A stretch of DNA of 64,000 nucleotides from Trebonia sp963773105 (lineage in GTDB: Bacteria > Actinomycetota > Actinomycetes > Streptosporangiales > Streptosporangiaceae): the NCBI GenBank assembly GCA_963773105.1, contig CAVZAA010000002.1, forward strand, positions 744,001 to 808,000, in the 5' to 3' direction. The notes below the pieces were generated by a model. That model saw only the letters and a program-made list of their open reading frames with translations, was not told the origin of the DNA and searched no databases. Both the position numbers and the translations under genes were made by a program. Every line of letters begins with the position of its first letter. Position 1 is the stretch's first letter. Positions 57,000 to 64,000 of the stretch are shown here, piece after piece.

Positions 57000-57176
57000 A
57001 TGGTCGAGGACTCGGGGCAAGGCCCTCGTTGCCAGTGCGGACATCCGCGATCCGCGCATCAGCACTACCGTGGCGGCACGGAGTGCTCGCTCTGCCTTGA
57101 CTGCCCGCGCTACCGGTCCGCCGACGGCCTCATAAGAACGCTCGCCGCGCGCCTGCTCCGTCGATCACGACTCTGA
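57000..57176 (+). CDS. small cysteine-rich zinc-ribbon-like protein
   Basis: 58 residues from ATG 57000. Five Cys and three His are clustered in CQCGHPRSAHQHYRGGTEC and SLCLDCPRY, a likely zinc site. The tail is basic (TLAARLLRRSRL). Similar short proteins are common in actinomycetes and uncharacterised. The frame is open upstream to 56949, but no better start is seen. It overlaps the convergent DUF397 gene end by 12 bp. Confidence 0.6.
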   Translation: MVEDSGQGPRCQCGHPRSAHQHYRGGTECSLCLDCPRYRSADGLIRTLAARLLRRSRL

Positions 57177-57365
57177 CCCAGAAGCGAACACGCCGCTTAA
57201 CTTGATAGTTGCCGTGAACTTCGCCCATGTCTCAGCGGGCACGCTGAGCGTGAAGCCGTCACGGTCGGTCGTGTCCCTCACCAGGATCACGCCGGCATCG
57301 CTGGCCGTCTCTACACAGCTACCGCCGTTGGCCCCGCTGTAGGAGCTTTTCCGCCAGTCCTCCAT
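57165..57365 (-). CDS. DUF397 domain protein
   Basis: 66 residues from ATG 57365 (GTG 57416 is an in-frame alternative). The family signature is clear: DWRKSSYSGANGGSCVETA, VILVRDTTDRDGFTLSVP, then AETWAKFTATIK. DUF397 genes nearly always follow an XRE-DUF5753 regulator and may act as its small partner, as with the Streptomyces WhiJ/BldB-type pairs. Here its 5' end overlaps the regulator's 3' end by about 55 bp in another frame. Confidence 0.88.
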   Translation of the reverse strand: MEDWRKSSYSGANGGSCVETASDAGVILVRDTTDRDGFTLSVPAETWAKFTATIKLSGVFASGSES

Positions 57366-58165
57366 GCCGCTGCCAGCCTTTCCAGTAGCGCCAGCGATTC
57401 CGACGCCTTGTGACACTCTGACCTGACGGTATCGAAGATCCTTTCAAGCGCGGTAACCGTTTCCCCGCTGTAGACGAAGCCGCCGGCCGCGTGTTCTGCG
57501 TACGCTGATTCGTCAGCAAGGATGATCTCACTGCCCGTGGCGGGGTGGGCGACGGGCGGCAGCACTTGCAGTGTGACGGCCGGCATGGCGGCGACTTCGG
57601 CCAGGCGGCGCATCTGGCCCGCCATGATCTCAGGCGATCCCACCAGCCGATACAGGGACAGTTCGTCAACGATGAACCATGCCAGGACGTCACGTGAGAA
57701 CAGGCGGCGCTGCCGTTCCATGCGCGCAGCGAGGCGGACGGCCACGGCATCATCGGTGACGCTGGGGTAAGTCCGCAGCAGTGCGGCGGCGTAAGCCTCG
57801 GTCTGGAGAAGGCCGTGGACGATGCCCGGCGACCACACGCGCAAGGCGCCGGCCTTATCCTCGCGTTCCGTCCAGTCCCTGAATGCCGCCGGCACTTCCG
57901 ACCACTCTTGCAGCTCGGCGTAATACTCCGTGAACCAGCCACGCCGCTCTGGGAAAACGAGGTCGCACGCGGCGGCTGCCTTCTCATTCGGCGGGCGTTT
58001 CCCGTTCTCGATCAGGGACGCGGTGGTGTAGTTCATCCCCGCGCGCGCCGCGAACTCACGCAAGGACCAGCCACGCGCCAGGCGCTCTTTCTGCATCTGC
58101 CTGCCGAAGTGCTTTGCGGGGTTACCCCCGAGCTTTGCAGGCTTTTCCCAGTTGTTTGCAGCCAT
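57311..58165 (-). CDS. XRE family regulator with DUF5753 domain
   Basis: 284 residues from ATG 58165. The helix-turn-helix is FGRQMQKERLARGWSLREFA, then ARAGMNYTTASLIENGKRPP (about residues 20-60). The DUF5753 domain includes WSPGIVHGLLQTEAYAAALL and LSRDVLAWFIVDELSLYRL-like segments through the C-terminus. These regulators, with their DUF397 partners, are abundant in Streptomyces and relatives and are linked to development or secondary metabolism. The target is unknown. It is divergent from the small gene at 58254. Confidence 0.9.
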   Translation of the reverse strand: MAANNWEKPAKLGGNPAKHFGRQMQKERLARGWSLREFAARAGMNYTTASLIENGKRPPNEKAAAACDLVFPERRGWFTEYYAELQEWSEVPAAFRDWTEREDKAGALRVWSPGIVHGLLQTEAYAAALLRTYPSVTDDAVAVRLAARMERQRRLFSRDVLAWFIVDELSLYRLVGSPEIMAGQMRRLAEVAAMPAVTLQVLPPVAHPATGSEIILADESAYAEHAAGGFVYSGETVTALERIFDTVRSECHKASESLALLERLAAAWRTGGKAPTAGPTAVAV

Positions 58166-58253
58166 GACGACTATGTTTGCACACTCATTGCCGAGCGTTC
58201 TAGCGGAAAGGCAGCCTGTTCGGTACGGCCCAAATTCGAGGGGACGGCCAGCC

Positions 58254-58516
58254 ATGATTCTGTACTTGTGGGACGCACCCGGCCCCGCCTGCACCGCGAG
58301 GGGCGTGACCGGCACCGAGGCCTGCGCCCGTCAGGCGGCCGAAGCCCTGCTCATTGGCGGGCAGGCTACCGACGCCGTGCTTGAAAAAGCCTTCCTCGGC
58401 CTAGGGGCCGGCAGCATGACCTACGGCTACCAGCGCCCGGGCAGGCATGGCACGCCCTGCTCATCGATGGCCGCGTCAGGTGGACCCGCTCAACCCCGCA
58501 ACTGGCCTCGTCATAA
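58254..58516 (+). CDS. small conserved hypothetical protein next to an XRE regulator (apparent frameshift)
   Basis: Starts at ATG 58254: MILYLWDAPGPACTARGVTG, then QAAEALLIGGQATDAVLEKA. As read, the frame goes on to 58544 with a nonsensical tail. One missing G in the run at 58439-58441 would instead give YGYQRPGQAWHALLIDGRVR and WTRSTPQLASS, ending at TAA 58514-58516. That matches the look of small proteins commonly found beside XRE-DUF5753 genes. The repaired protein is about 87 residues. Function unknown. Confidence 0.65.
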
Positions 58517-58544
58517 CGAACCAAACGGCAACGGAGACACCTAG

Positions 58545-58679
58545 ATGGACGATTGCCTTCGCAAACGCATGCTCGCGGTGAACGTGCTGCTTGAGATCCC
58601 CGAGGACATTCCCGATGGCCTTGAGTCCGAGCTGTACTCCTACCGCGACAAACTCGAAGCGGAAGCGCTAACAGCATGA
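58545..58679 (+). CDS. 44-residue hypothetical protein
   Basis: Starts at ATG 58545 with GGAGAC upstream and stops at 58679. It reads MDDCLRKRMLAVNVLLEIPE then DIPDGLESELYSYRDKLEAE: an amphipathic, acidic helical peptide with sensible codon use. It probably belongs to the transcription unit of the preceding small gene. No family is recognised. Confidence 0.5.
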   Translation: MDDCLRKRMLAVNVLLEIPEDIPDGLESELYSYRDKLEAEALTA

Positions 58680-58724
58680 CGCGCCGGCACCTACAGCCCC
58701 GCGCGTCGTCGCGCGCCGGCCCCG

Positions 58725-58887
58725 GGTCGATGGCGTAGTCGACAGGATCACCGACCTGTCGCCTACGCCAGCGACAGCGCCTAGTGGTGTCGCTGGCGTA
58801 GGCGACAGGTGACGTTTGGTGTCGATGGCGTAGGTGACAGGGGCGCCATGCTTCCGCGCCCCGCGCCGGTCGGCTACGCCATCGGCA
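58725..58887. repeat. cluster of five direct/inverted copies of a ~22-bp element
   Basis: The core GTCGNTGGCGTAG recurs at 58726-58750 (+), 58754-58776 (-), 58788-58810 (+), 58820-58841 (+) and, degenerate, 58870-58887 (-). Copies two and three form a perfect 23-bp inverted repeat with an 11-nt loop, able to make a very stable hairpin. It occupies most of the 267-bp gap between the 44-residue gene and the PPOX gene. It may be a transcription terminator block, a REP-like element or a multi-site operator. Confidence 0.85.
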
Positions 58888-58934
58888 GGGTCTTGGCGGG
58901 GAGCGCCGGTGGGGGCAGTCGGGCGGGGGTTCAC

Positions 58935-58940
58935 TAGAGT
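58935..58940 (+). promoter_or_regulatory. candidate -10 element (TAGAGT) for a leaderless PPOX transcript
   Basis: TAGAGT ends six bases before ATG 58947 and no Shine-Dalgarno sequence is present. This is the same arrangement as at 6981. No clear -35 box. Confidence 0.35.
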
Positions 58941-58946
58941 GATCGC

Positions 58947-59372
58947 ATGACTTCGGTTACCGATCCGGACATCAGCGCGTTTCTCAGCGAGGGGACCAGA
59001 ACCGGGATTCTGGGCTACTTGAGCGCCAGCGGCAGACCGCTGGTGACGCCGGTGTGGTTCATCGTCGAGGACGGCTCCCTCGTGTTCAACACGGGCAAGG
59101 AAACCGCCAAGGGCAAGTCGCTGGCCCGCGATCCCCGGGTCACGCTCGTCGCGAACCTGCAGGAGCCGCCCTACGGGTTCGTCCAGGTGCAGGGCGACGC
59201 CGAGCTGTCGGAGGATCCGGCCGAGCTGCTCCGCACCGCGATCGCGATCGCCGCGCGCTACATGGGCGCGGACCGGGCGGAGGAAGTCGGCCGCCGCAAC
59301 GCCGGCCCGGGTGAGCTGGTCGTCCGGCTGCGCCCCACCAAGGTCATCGCCGCCCTCAACGTCACCGGCTGA
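58947..59372 (+). CDS. PPOX-class F420-dependent (or FMN) oxidoreductase
   Basis: 141 residues. A split-barrel flavin/deazaflavin-binding fold: RTGILGYLSASGRPLVTPVW, FIVEDGSLVFNTGKETAKGK, then SLARDPRVTLVANLQEPPYG and VQVQGDAELSEDP. The KxxSLARDPRV pattern is typical of actinobacterial F420-dependent members. The substrate is unknown. Its TGA stop (59370-59372) lies inside an 8-bp tandem repeat. The same frame stays open from there through the endonuclease V gene. Confidence 0.87.
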   Translation: MTSVTDPDISAFLSEGTRTGILGYLSASGRPLVTPVWFIVEDGSLVFNTGKETAKGKSLARDPRVTLVANLQEPPYGFVQVQGDAELSEDPAELLRTAIAIAARYMGADRAEEVGRRNAGPGELVVRLRPTKVIAALNVTG

Positions 59373-59387
59373 CCGGCTGACCGGCTG
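59364..59387 (+). repeat. three tandem copies of ACCGGCTG across the PPOX stop codon
   Basis: ACCGGCTG at 59364-59371, 59372-59379 and 59380-59387. The first junction creates the TGA that ends the PPOX gene. Confidence 0.9.
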
Positions 59388-59459
59388 GGGCAGCAGGGGA
59401 TCGGCGCGTTCACGACCGGGTCGCGATCGGGGTCCGGGGAACTGTACGTCGCCGTCGAC

Positions 59460-60068
59460 GTGCACTACCTGGATGACGGCGCCCGGGCGGCGGTGGTCGG
59501 GGCCGGGGACCGGCGGTTCTCGCTGGTCACGCTGACCCGGACGGCGATGGTCGCGGCGGTCGCGCCGTATCGGCCGGGTGAGTTCTACCGGCGTGAGCTG
59601 CCGCCGCTGCGGGCCGTCCTCCCGCCCGCCGACGAGCTCGCGCTGATAGTCGTCGACGGCTACGTCGACCTGGATCCCGACGGTCGGCCCGGTCTGGGCG
59701 CGCATGTGCACGCGGAATTCGGCGTCCCGGTCATTGGCGTGGCCAAGACGGCGTTCGAGACCGCGACCCATGCCGCCGAGGTTCTTCGCGGGCGGTCGGC
59801 CAGGCCTCTGTACGTCACCGCGGCCGGCCTGGCCGTTGCGGACGCGGCCGGACTGGTGGCGGAGATGGCTGGACGGTTCCGCGTGCCCGACGCGCTCAAG
59901 CGCGTCGACCGGCTCGCCCGCGGACTCGAACGGCCGGAGTTACCCGCTTACTGGAGCGAGGGCGCCTCGGTGCTGGCCGGGGTCGGCTTGTACCTGAGGG
60001 AGAACCACGCCCCGACCGCGAACACCACCCCCGCGATCAGGCTGCCCACCGCGCGCAGGGGGTGGTAG
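59460..60068 (+). CDS. endonuclease V family protein (start codon unclear)
   Basis: About 202 residues from GTG 59460. Endonuclease V blocks are APYRPGEFYRRELPPLRAVL, LALIVVDGYVDLDPDGRPGL (catalytic Asp), GAHVHAEFGVPVIGVAKTAF, and RPLYVTAAGLAVADAAGLVA. It nicks DNA or RNA near deaminated adenine. The conserved N-terminal beta strand (ELYVAVDVHY) is encoded upstream of the GTG, yet no ATG, GTG or TTG occurs in any frame between the PPOX stop and 59460. The real start is therefore non-canonical or hidden by an indel. The 3' end runs ~120 bp over a convergent gene, so the C-terminus is also doubtful. Confidence 0.8.
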   Translation: MHYLDDGARAAVVGAGDRRFSLVTLTRTAMVAAVAPYRPGEFYRRELPPLRAVLPPADELALIVVDGYVDLDPDGRPGLGAHVHAEFGVPVIGVAKTAFETATHAAEVLRGRSARPLYVTAAGLAVADAAGLVAEMAGRFRVPDALKRVDRLARGLERPELPAYWSEGASVLAGVGLYLRENHAPTANTTPAIRLPTARRGW

Positions 60069-60229
60069 CTGGTCGACGGCACCTGCTGGTTGCCCACCAG
60101 CATCGTCTCGTGGCCGAGCCAGCTGGGAAGGGACCCCGCAGGCTCGAGGCAGAAGATGATGCCCACGACGAGGAACGCGATCGCGACGACCGCGAGGATC
60201 GCCGCGGATGCAATCCGGCCCGCGGTCAC
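59948..60229 (-). CDS. small two-helix membrane protein
   Basis: 93 residues. Helix 1 is about residues 6-26 (ASAAILAVVAIAFLVVGIIF) and helix 2 about 64-81 (GSLIAGVVFAVGAWFSLRY). Between them is an extracytoplasmic loop with EPAGSLPSWLGHETMLVGNQ. Not assigned to a named family. It lies downstream of, and on the same strand as, the VWA gene (82-bp gap). Confidence 0.65.
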   Translation of the reverse strand: MTAGRIASAAILAVVAIAFLVVGIIFCLEPAGSLPSWLGHETMLVGNQQVPSTSYHPLRAVGSLIAGVVFAVGAWFSLRYKPTPASTEAPSLQ

Positions 60230-60311
60230 GCCGGACCCTGTTCGAGCGGCTCACCTAAATCCTCCTGACGGCAAAACGCCAACGGCGTTCACGCAAACGT
60301 GTATTGCAAAT

Positions 60312-62281
60312 CTACCGTCGCCGCCGGGCTCCGCGGGTACGAAGGAAGTCGTTCACCACGTATTCTCCCAAATGTTCGGGGGCGGCCCGAAGCACCCGGC
60401 CGCCGTTGCGCTTGGCCACGTTGTCGACGAAGGCGGCCAGCCGGTCGTCGTCGGCCAGCATGAAGATGTTGAGCGCCGCGTGCCGCCTGGTCATCTTGTC
60501 CACCTCGGCCAGGGTCAGCTCGATCGTCTCCGGCGCCGGCGGCCAGTCGAACCACGGCCTGCCGTCCCGCATCAGGTGCGCGGTCGGCTCGCCGTCGGTG
60601 ACGATCAGCACCACCGGCTCGTGCTCGGGGTGCTTGTCGAGATGGCGCCCGGCGATCATGAGCGCGTGGTGCAGGTTGGTGCCCTGCACCATGTCCCAGC
60701 CGAGCCCGGCCAGCTCGGTCTCGTGCAGTTCCCGCGCGTAGTTGGAGAACCCGACCACCTGGATCGCGTCCTGCGGGTACTTGGAGCGAAGGAGCGCGTG
60801 CAGCGCCAGCGCCGTCTGCTTGGCCACCGCCCAGGTGCCGCGCAGCGCCATCGAGTAGGACAGGTCGACCAGCAGGCAGACCGCGGCCGCGCTGCGCCGC
60901 TCGGTCTCCGCCACCCGGAAGTCCCGCGCGGTGAGGCGCACCCGGCCGCCGCCGACGCCCTCGGCGGCCGACCTGAGCAGCGCCGAGCGGACCGTTCCGG
61001 GCACGTCGATCGGCTGCTCGTCGCCGAACTCCCACTCCCGGGTGGCCCCGGTCGTGTCGCCCGCCTGCCCGGCGTCGCGCCGGTCGTGATCGCCGGAACG
61101 GATCCCGTCATCCAGGCCGGCGAAGACCCGGCGCAGGGCGGTGTCGCCCAGCCTGCGGACCGCCTTGGGCGTGAGCTCCAGGTTGCCGCCGTCGCTGGCC
61201 AGGTAGCCCTGCCGCTGCAGCTCGCGCTCCAGCCGGCGGAGCGCCTGCAGGTCATCGACCGCCTGGCGGCCGAGCGCCCGGCGGACCGCCTCCTCGTCGA
61301 CGTCCTCCAGGTTCGCGCCCGGCGTAGTCCTGGCCGAGCGCGGACTCCAGGTCGGCCAGGTCCGCGAGGTCGGCGACGGCGCTGGTGGCGTCGCCGAGGC
61401 CGAGCGGCTGCCCGCCCGACATCCGCACCCCGGGCTGCCGCTGGCCGAGCTCGGGCCGCCGGGCGCGCAGCGCGTCGCCGAGCGCGGACAGCTCGGCCGC
61501 CAGGCCGGCGTCCTCCATCGCGGTGGCCATCAGGTTGGCGAGCTCCTCGCGCTGCTCGTCGGTCAGCGACTCGAGCAGCCGCTGGGCGGCCATCATCCGG
61601 CGCGATGAGGGAGTCGACCAGCTCCTCCAGGTTCTGCGGGCTGTCCGGGAACATGTCGCCGTACTGGCCCATGAACTGGTCGAAGTCCTGCTGGGTGTGC
61701 TCGCCCCTGGTGTCGGCGTCGAGCATCTGCCGCAGGTCCGCGAGCATGTCCTTGACCCGCTGCATGGCGGCCGGGTCCGGGTTCTCCAGCGCCTGCTTCA
61801 TGCCCTGGAACTGGCTGTCGAGCACCTCCCGGCGGAGCAGGTCGCGGAGCTGCTCGAACTTCTCCCTGGCGGCCTGCGACCGCCAGTCGTACTCGGCCAG
61901 CTGCCTGATCGCCCGCGAGGTGTCGTTCGGCAGCGAGTCGAGCTCGGCCTCGCGGAGCCGGGCGTCGTCGCTCGGGTCGGGGAACAGCTCGCCCCGCTCG
62001 GTCTCGATCGCCTCGTCGAGCAGCTCGCGGGCCTGGTCGAGCATCCCGTCGAGCCGGCCGCGGTCGCGCAGCTCGCGCTGGCGCTCGCGGACCCGGCGCA
62101 TCAGGTCGTCCAGTCCCTGACGGTCCTGCCAGCCCCGGCGGAGCAGGTCGCGGAGCGCGTCCCTGGTGTTGTCGCCGCCCAGGATGCGCTCGCCCATCTC
62201 GTCGAGCGCCTCCCGGACGTCATAGGGCGGCGCGAGCGGGTCAGGCCCATCGTCGTACGGCCCGTACCGGTAGTTAGCCAT
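60312..62281 (-). CDS. VWA-domain protein, ATPase partner (two apparent frameshifts)
   Basis: Starts at ATG 62281 behind CAGGAG: MANYRYGPYDDGPDPLAPPY. A long helical N-terminal region (RERQRELRDRGRLDGMLDQA and onward) precedes a C-terminal von Willebrand A domain. The MIDAS motif is CLLVDLSYSMALRGTW, and VVLIVTDGEPTAHLMRDG follows. Two one-base insertions break the frame: an extra C/G at about 61599-61603 and one in the C-run 61318-61320. Repaired length is about 655 residues. With the AAA+ gene it forms a MoxR/ChlI-VWA type pair, which usually acts as a metal-dependent chaperone or metal-insertion machine; the target is unknown. Confidence 0.85.
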
Positions 62282-62331
62282 GTGCCGCTCCTGTGGAACC
62301 ACGCGTCCGTTCGAGATGACTGCTTTTTTCT

Positions 62332-63787
62332 TTATGACCGGTAGGTGGAGGTTCCATCGCTGCTGTCCTTGGAAAGACGGCGGATCAGATACAGGCCCTC
62401 GAGGACGAACTCGACCGCCGCCGCCGCCTCGCCGAACGACTCGTGGCCCTCCATGCCGAGCCGGGCCATGATCTTGGCCAGGCCGGGGACCTCGCCGGTG
62501 CGGCGTAGCAGTTCGGTGCCGGAGACGAGCTCGCCCGACTCGATCGTGCCGCCGTCCTCGAACTTGGCCAGCAGCCCGGTCAGGTCGGCGCCGCCGAGCC
62601 GGGCGCGGAACGTCTCCGCGATGGCGCGGCGCAGCAGGTGGACGAGGATCTCCTCCTCGCGGCCCTCCTCGCTGACCTCGAACTCGACCTTGCCGCGGAG
62701 CGTCGGCACGATGCCGGGCAGGTCGCCCACCCGGGCGACCGGCAGCTCGTCGCGCGCTTCGGCGATCAGCGCGGTCCGCCGCACCGCCGCCGCCGCGGCG
62801 GACTCCGCCGCCGCGATCGCGAACCGGGCCGAGACGCCCGAGCGGCCGTCGATCGCGGGCGACTCCCGCACCAGGCGGGTGAAGCGCGCGATGACCTCGA
62901 TCAGGTGCTCGGGCAGCTCCGCGCCCGGGTCCCTGCCGTCCCAGGAGACCTCGGCCTCCTGGGTGATCAGCGCCGAGCTCGTCGGTCAGCGAGAGCGGGT
63001 AGTGGGTGCGGACCTCGGCCCCGAACCGGTCCTTGAGCGGGGTGATGATCCGGCCCCGGTTGGTGTAGTCCTCCGGGTTCGCGCTCGCCACCAGCACGAT
63101 GTCGAGCGGCAGCCGGAGCGAGTAGCCGCGCACCCCGATGTCGCGCTCTTCGAGGACGTTGAGCAGCGCCACCTGGATGCGCTCGGCCAGGTCGGGCAGC
63201 TCGTTCAGGCAGAAGACGCCGCGGTTGGTCCGCGGCACCATGCCGAAGTGGATGGTCTCCGGGTCGCCCAGGGTGCGTCCCTCGGCCACCTTGACCGGGT
63301 CGATGTCGCCGATCAGGTCGCCGACGCTGGTGTCGGGGGTGGCGAGCTTCTCGCCGTACCGCTCGCTCCGGTGCCGCCAGCTGACGTGTAGCTCGTCGCC
63401 CTGCTCGGCCGCGAGGCGGCGGCAGCGGGCGCATCGGTGGGCGCGTAGGGATGGTCGTTGATCTCGCAGCCGGTGATCGACCGGGGTCCACTCGTCGAGC
63501 AGGCCGCCGATCGTGCGGATCAGCCGGGTCTTACCCTGGCCGCGCTCGCCCAGCAGGATGATGTCGTGCCCGGCGAGCAGGGCGCGCTCCACATGCGGCA
63601 GCACGGTCTGGTCGAAGCCGACGATGCCGGGGAAGCGGTCCTGCCCGGCGCGCATCCGCGCCAGGAGGTTCTCTCTGATCTCTTGCTTGACTGTGCGGTA
63701 GACGTGGCCGCTCGCCCTCAGCTGGCCCAATGTGGCCGGCTTGCCGTGCGAAGCGCTTGCGTTGGGATGATCGCTGCTGTGCTGCAC
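62332..63787 (-). CDS. MoxR/ChlI-like AAA+ ATPase (apparent frameshifts)
   Basis: Start assigned to GTG 63787; the frame is open to ATG 63868, but that would overlap the divergent ilvA-like start. Walker A is ILLGERGQGKTRLIRTIGG, Walker B region GVFCLNELPDLAERIQVALL, sensor LVASANPEDYTNRGRIITPL. An extra base near 62973 shifts the frame. Conserved sequence continues as LITQEAEVSWDGRDPG-like residues and then ESPAIDGRSGVSARFAIAAA to the stop at 62332. A compensated insertion/deletion pair at about 63474 and 63435 garbles roughly 13 residues (should read GCEINDHPYAPT). Fifty bp separate it from the VWA gene, so they form one operon. Confidence 0.85.
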
Positions 63788-63861
63788 CCTTCCGACACTA
63801 TGTCGGCTTACCGCGTGTTCGCATCTTGGGGCGGTCGTGGCGGGCGCTAATGTTCGCTGTT

Positions 63862-64000
63862 GTGACATCTAATTCCCCGCTCGTGCAGCCCGACGACATC
63901 GTCGCGGCCCGCGAGCTGCTGCGCGACGTCATCTCGCCGACCCCGGTGCTCTACTCGCGGGTGCTGTCGGAGCTGGTGGGCGGCCCGGTCTACCTCAAGT
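63862..64000 (+). CDS. ilvA: threonine ammonia-lyase, N-terminal part (cut by window end)
   Basis: Starts at GTG 63862: MTSNSPLVQPDDIVAARELL then RDVISPTPVLYSRVLSELVG, GGPVYLK. This is the typical N-terminus of a PLP-dependent threonine dehydratase, with the catalytic lysine expected just beyond the window edge. It is divergent from the AAA+ gene. Whether it carries C-terminal ACT domains (biosynthetic IlvA) cannot be seen. Confidence 0.8.
   Translation, partial: MTSNSPLVQPDDIVAARELLRDVISPTPVLYSRVLSELVGGPVYLK

Overview
The window is high-GC DNA (roughly 70 % by eye) with GTG starts, overlapping GTGA/ATGA gene junctions, a bldC gene and an XRE-DUF5753/DUF397 pair. This is the signature of a mycelial actinomycete of the Streptomycetales/Streptosporangiales type; no species can be named from the sequence alone.

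Layout. 0-4.3 kb: a histidine phosphatase and the system II cytochrome c maturation set (TlpA-type thioredoxin, ResB, CcsB). 4.4-8.4 kb: a PLDc_N membrane protein, an anthrax-lethal-factor-like metalloprotease with a small partner gene, bldC, a threonine/serine dehydratase and a DUF4229 protein. 8.4-16.2 kb: an adenylylsulfate kinase with a degenerate ATP-sulfurylase half, a methyltransferase, then mfd, a SurA-like lipoprotein and mazG. 16.2-47.3 kb: a ~31-kb exopolysaccharide (EPS) locus. 47.4-51.6 kb: eno, divIC-like, DUF501, ppx and a family-5 uracil-DNA glycosylase. 51.7 kb: an odd tRNA. 52-56 kb: DUF4287, thiolase, cystathionine beta-synthase and cystathionine gamma-synthase/lyase. 56-64 kb: small membrane and zinc-ribbon proteins, XRE/DUF397, a repeat cluster, an F420/FMN oxidoreductase, endonuclease V, a VWA/AAA+ ATPase pair and the start of a second threonine dehydratase.

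The EPS locus interrupts a conserved actinobacterial order (mfd-mazG-eno-divIC-DUF501-ppx). It encodes an initiating sugar-phosphate transferase, two zinc-binding C-methyltransferase-like proteins, a CTP:sugar-1-phosphate nucleotidyltransferase homologue, a PIG-L deacetylase, a 2OG-Fe(II) oxygenase, a pyruvyl transferase, three glycosyltransferases, a Wzx flippase, epimerases, RmlB/RmlC without RmlA/RmlD, an AsnB/bi-domain oxidoreductase/heparinase cassette, two Wzz-like proteins without an obvious kinase P-loop, a Wzy-like polymerase and two paralogous secreted beta-helix proteins. It reads as a Wzx/Wzy-type pathway for a decorated (deoxy-, C-methyl-, pyruvyl-, possibly amidated) polymer.

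Quality note: at least nine otherwise well-conserved genes carry an apparent single-base frame disruption (resB, the nucleotidyltransferase, DUF501, CBS, CGS, the VWA gene twice, the AAA+ gene, and a small gene at 58.4 kb). Most look like one extra or missing base in a short G/C run, so they probably reflect sequencing or assembly error. Several open reading frames that look fused or truncated should be re-read with this in mind.
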